From: Paulinella micropora
Lineage: Eukaryota; Cercozoa; Imbricatea; Euglyphida; Paulinellidae
Direction: 5' to 3'
Length of the DNA stretch: 64,000 bases
Assembly (NCBI GenBank): GCA_019918135.1
Contig: WBZZ01004628.1
Location: forward strand, 1-64,000
Positions 61,198-64,000 of this stretch are shown here, piece by piece. Each line of letters starts with the position of its first letter. The first letter of the stretch is position 1. The position numbers were made by a program, and so were the translations under genes. The notes under the pieces are model-generated. The model was not told the origin of the DNA and ran no database searches. It saw only the letters and a list, made by a program, of their open reading frames with translations.

Positions 61198-61608
61198 ATT
61201 CATGTGCTCCCCTTCTGAATTACATTAATACATTATATAATATTAGCTATTAATGTCGTCCGGCCGTGCAGTATTAGTTCTAGTATTAATATTAATACTA
61301 TGATTTTTTTAAAAATATTAATACTATTTTTTTTCTTACTATTCCTAGTCTGAGTCGACGTCTTAATGGTTATCAGTATTATTTATTAATATTAATACTA
61401 TGTATTATATCGTCCGGCCGTGCAGTATTAGTTATTAATATTAATACTATGATTTTTTAAAATTAATATTAATACTATTTTGTTTTCTTACTAGTCCTAG
61501 TCTGAGTCGACGTCTGAATGGTTATCAGTAGGACTGGAAGGAGCAGGGGGTGTTACAGGGCTCGGTGAGCGTGTCACTGCAAGAGGAGACAACCAATCCT
61601 TATTATGA
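61198..61608. repeat. Two direct ~120-bp repeats, AT-rich
   Basis: 61257-61378 and 61410-61530 are near copies (CGTCCGGCCGTGCAGTATTA at the start, CTGAGTCGACGTCT near the end) with inner ATTAATATTAAT palindromes, period about 153 bp. No gene. They may be the subterminal repeats of the DNA transposon whose transposase ends at 61197. Confidence 0.75.
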
Positions 61609-62991
61609 TTACGTGGCTGGGGTGAGTTGGGTTCGGTGGGGGGGAGGGGTGAGTGCATGGTCAATATGCGGTATATTCGGGTGATTAATATCGGAACCGG
61701 CCACCGTTCCCGGGGCTAGTCGAACACCACGACCGAGCAAAGACCGTTGAGGTGCTATTTGTTGTTTTGCCCTGGCTTTAATGTTAATCACCTTGTTCTC
61801 AAAAAGGGCTGTTTTCTGTAGTGAGGCGACTGGGATGGGACCTGCCTTGCTTATGCAGGTGTCCGCTGTGCGGACACGGCAACTTAGCCCGTCCATTTTA
61901 CCATCATCCTCACTAGCCGCCTGTGCGACATCGTCTTCGGGTGGAGATGGGTGAGGGTCCGCCTGTACATTATTGCGGATGGTCGTCACCTCAGGTGAAG
62001 GTGTACGGCCACGACTACTGTTGTGCCCCTCTGTTAATATCTCTGCGCTCACCCCTGCCGTAGCAGTACTATTGACTGTGATCGAGGGGTCTGTGACCCC
62101 CGCAAAACTATCTACTTGCGGTGTAGAAGGGGGCACAGCAGCCCTAGCCGTCGGTGACTCGATACTGACTTGTGTCACCTGACCTGGCGTTGGTGTAGCC
62201 TCCATTCTTACTGTCTTATCTACTACTGGTGCGGGTGGGGACACAGCAACCCTAGCAGTCGGTGACTCAATATCGGCTTGTGTCACCTGACCTGGCGTTG
62301 GTGTGGCCTCCGTTACCATCACCCTATTAACTAGTGTTTCTGTTGCTACTGCGCCTGTCCCGACAACTAGTCCATCACCCTCTGCGGTGGCTATCGTTTC
62401 CAACGGGTGTGCAAAACGCACCCGCTTACGTGCCCCGGGGTGTGTCCTTTCCGTTGATTGTCTAGGACTTGAATTTGCGCTTCTTGGAGGACTTGTGTCC
62501 TGCCGGCTGGCCTTGGCCTGCACAACACATGTGATGCGTTGCTTGCGTTTGCGTTTGCGTTTGCGTGCTGTGGGCTTACCCATCTGGCTCAGGAGTGTCT
62601 CCTGACCGGGCATGTATGCCGCGAACTTGTCGGCCGCCGGGCATTGGCTCTTGAGCATTTCGGCTTCCGCATCGAAGGCGGCGCACCAACTCGCCACGTG
62701 CCCGTTTGGCATCAGAGAGACCCGTCCGTGTTCATCAATGTCCGGGAATGGCAAATTCATGTGTGCCTGCTGTTTCGGGCAAGGCACCCAATCGCCATCT
62801 TCCGGCCTCTTGACCTTCGACTCTCCCGCCTTGTATCTGCGTATATACCGCCTCATCGCTATTGGGTGCTGTGGGGTGCCCGGGAATGTGTGCCATCGTT
62901 GACACGACTTTCCCATGAGGCAAGGCCACACCCAAAATCGACGTTCTGGTAAGCAGTTAAAAGCCAGTGCGTGGTGAAAATAATCACACAA
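61609..62991 (-). CDS. Unknown Cys/His then Ser/Thr/Pro-rich protein
   Basis: About 460 codons open on the minus strand; the first codon is not ATG, so it may be continuous with the upstream locus by splicing or be the rear part of an interrupted gene. The first ~60 residues have CDYFHH, CLPERRFWVWPCLMG and HTFPGTPQH, perhaps a zinc site. Residues ~140-155 are very basic (KRKRKRKQR) and the rest is low-complexity with the repeat EATPTPGQVTQ..IESPTAR twice. No family recognised. Similar in GC content to 14.9-16.8 kb. Confidence 0.4.
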   Translation of the reverse strand: MCDYFHHALAFNCLPERRFWVWPCLMGKSCQRWHTFPGTPQHPIAMRRYIRRYKAGESKVKRPEDGDWVPCPKQQAHMNLPFPDIDEHGRVSLMPNGHVASWCAAFDAEAEMLKSQCPAADKFAAYMPGQETLLSQMGKPTARKRKRKRKQRITCVVQAKASRQDTSPPRSANSSPRQSTERTHPGARKRVRFAHPLETIATAEGDGLVVGTGAVATETLVNRVMVTEATPTPGQVTQADIESPTARVAVSPPAPVVDKTVRMEATPTPGQVTQVSIESPTARAAVPPSTPQVDSFAGVTDPSITVNSTATAGVSAEILTEGHNSSRGRTPSPEVTTIRNNVQADPHPSPPEDDVAQAASEDDGKMDGLSCRVRTADTCISKAGPIPVASLQKTALFENKVINIKARAKQQIAPQRSLLGRGVRLAPGTVAGSDINHPNIPHIDHALTPPPHRTQLTPAT

Positions 62992-63077
62992 AGTATTAGA
63001 CTTGACCGTTGGCGGGTTGCCAAGGTCGTCTAACCTCTGTACCCCGTACGGGCATCCAGCCGGACCAGGGTCGATGG

Positions 63078-63993
63078 CTAATGAGCTGAGAGGTTGATTG
63101 GTTTGCCGTGGGATTGTACGTGTTTTCTTTTCTTTGTCGCCGGCTGACGTGGGGGCGGGGCCCCTTGTGTCTGGCTAACCGGCGGTGGTGTGGGAGGTAA
63201 CATGGGGGGTGGTATGGGCGGCGGTGAGTACATGGGCATGGTAAACTGTGGTGCTTGGTACGCATGCGGTGGCGATGTCAAGCCCACCGGTGGTGGAGAA
63301 TGAAACCCCGAAGTAGATTGTTGGGCATATGGGTTAGGGCTCCCCCCGCTGGAGAAGATGTAGATGCGTATGGGTTTGGAGAATGTCGCGGCCCCTGGCC
63401 CCAATATGGGTTCCAGGAGCTCGATGAGCTCGACGACGATGACCAGTATGGGTTAGGTGAACTCGAGGGGGATCTCTGATAGGAGCTGGACCCCGTATAA
63501 GAGTGGTCTCCCCATGAGGTGGATGTGACGAAAGACAGTATGTCGAACTGTGGTTCGTTTGCCTTGGCCTGATGATCAGGCAACGACAATCCCATAGCCT
63601 GCATGGCCTGCAGCAAGATGTTTGCCACCGCATACGTTCGTCCTTGTTCGCTTTAGAGCCGAAGATCCTCTTCACAAAAGTTGCATCCCACGCTGATACT
63701 TCGACCAATCCATCAACGCGAAAACTCTGAAGCGAGAATGCGCGGTCATCGGCATCCTGTGCCTGTGACAAGACGTTGCGAATGTATCTTTCCCCCGTTG
63801 TTCGGCCTTTGGTGGTCGTTGCTCTAGCGATGCCCTTAAGGACTGCCACTAGTAACATCGCCAAATCAGCGCGAACTAGGGGCGTGATCAGCTTTTGTGG
63901 AAGGTCCACGATTTCGTTGTGTGGCACATCGGCTTCCCACATACGTTGTGCCATTGCCGACACCAGGTCGGCGACGATAACAGGGTCGCACAT
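63078..63993 (-). pseudogene. Unknown helical plus Pro/Tyr-rich protein at window edge
   Basis: ATG at 63993 is seven bases from the window end, so an earlier start cannot be excluded. The first ~115 residues are helical (VADLVSAMAQRMWEADVPHN; PLVRADLAMLLVAVLKGIA). Coding-like sequence then continues in other frames as Ser/Tyr/Pro-rich low complexity (SSPNPYWSSSSSSSS; PMYSPPPIPPPMLPPTPPP) and a basic end (KKRKHVQ) to 63078. A Gag- or nucleoprotein-like layout (helical domain, disordered tail, basic end), but no homology seen. About two frame changes. Confidence 0.35.
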
Positions 63994-64000
63994 GAGACCC

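Overview
The window looks like nuclear DNA of a single-celled eukaryote that carries much virus-like and transposon DNA. Evidence for a eukaryotic setting: AATAAA/ATTAAA signals just downstream of genes, a TIR- and TSD-bounded Polinton-like element, a gag-protease retroelement remnant, a cap-methyltransferase-like gene, and no bacterial operon layout, tRNA or rRNA. The host cannot be named from the sequence. Base composition changes abruptly several times, so this is a nested mosaic.

Layout. 1-1.6 kb: a GC-rich unknown gene and low-complexity DNA. 1.66-5.24 kb: decayed gag-protease retroelement remnant. 5.5-6.66 kb: AT-rich tandem repeats. 7.35-14.52 kb: decayed fragment of a Polinton-like element, with integrase, acidic protein, S74 fibre, small membrane protein, Cys-rich microprotein, a 121-aa-type conserved protein and part of the packaging ATPase. 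14.86-16.82 kb: two overlapping unknown ORFs of intermediate GC. 18.436-59.053 kb: a second, much fuller Polinton-like element with ~370-380 bp terminal inverted repeats and a perfect 6-bp target duplication (AGAGTG). It interrupts a DDE-like transposase gene whose frame stays open across the target site and continues to 61.2 kb. 61.26-61.53 kb: direct repeats. 61.6-64 kb: two unknown proline-rich ORF clusters, one running off the window.

The main element encodes GIY-YIG nuclease, protein-primed family B DNA polymerase, DUF3820-like protein, zinc protein, structural proteins, double-jelly-roll major capsid, penton-like minor capsid, adenain-like maturation protease, small basic proteins, packaging ATPase, S74 fibre and rve integrase: a complete Polinton-like virus module set for replication, capsid assembly, packaging, attachment and integration. 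Most long genes in it carry roughly one break, so it is a fossil in the form given here (or the assembly is unpolished). Families of hairpin repeats sit between its genes, and a ~72-bp repeat has inserted twice in its polymerase gene.

The strangest part is 27.017-43.690 kb: 16.7 kb of extremely GC-rich, compact, apparently intron-poor DNA placed inside the capsid gene of the AT-rich element and bracketed by 2,078-bp near-identical direct copies of the element's capsid region. It holds a BspA/DUF285 surface protein cut at its start, an FtsJ/CMTR1-like RNA cap 2'-O-methyltransferase, two polytopic membrane proteins, several unknown proline/alanine-rich proteins, short poly(A)-signal 3' ends and a large inverted repeat with an AT-rich loop that could be a replication origin or a foldback element. 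It reads like a fragment of an unidentified large DNA virus or of a very GC-rich host region; a chimeric assembly must be excluded first.
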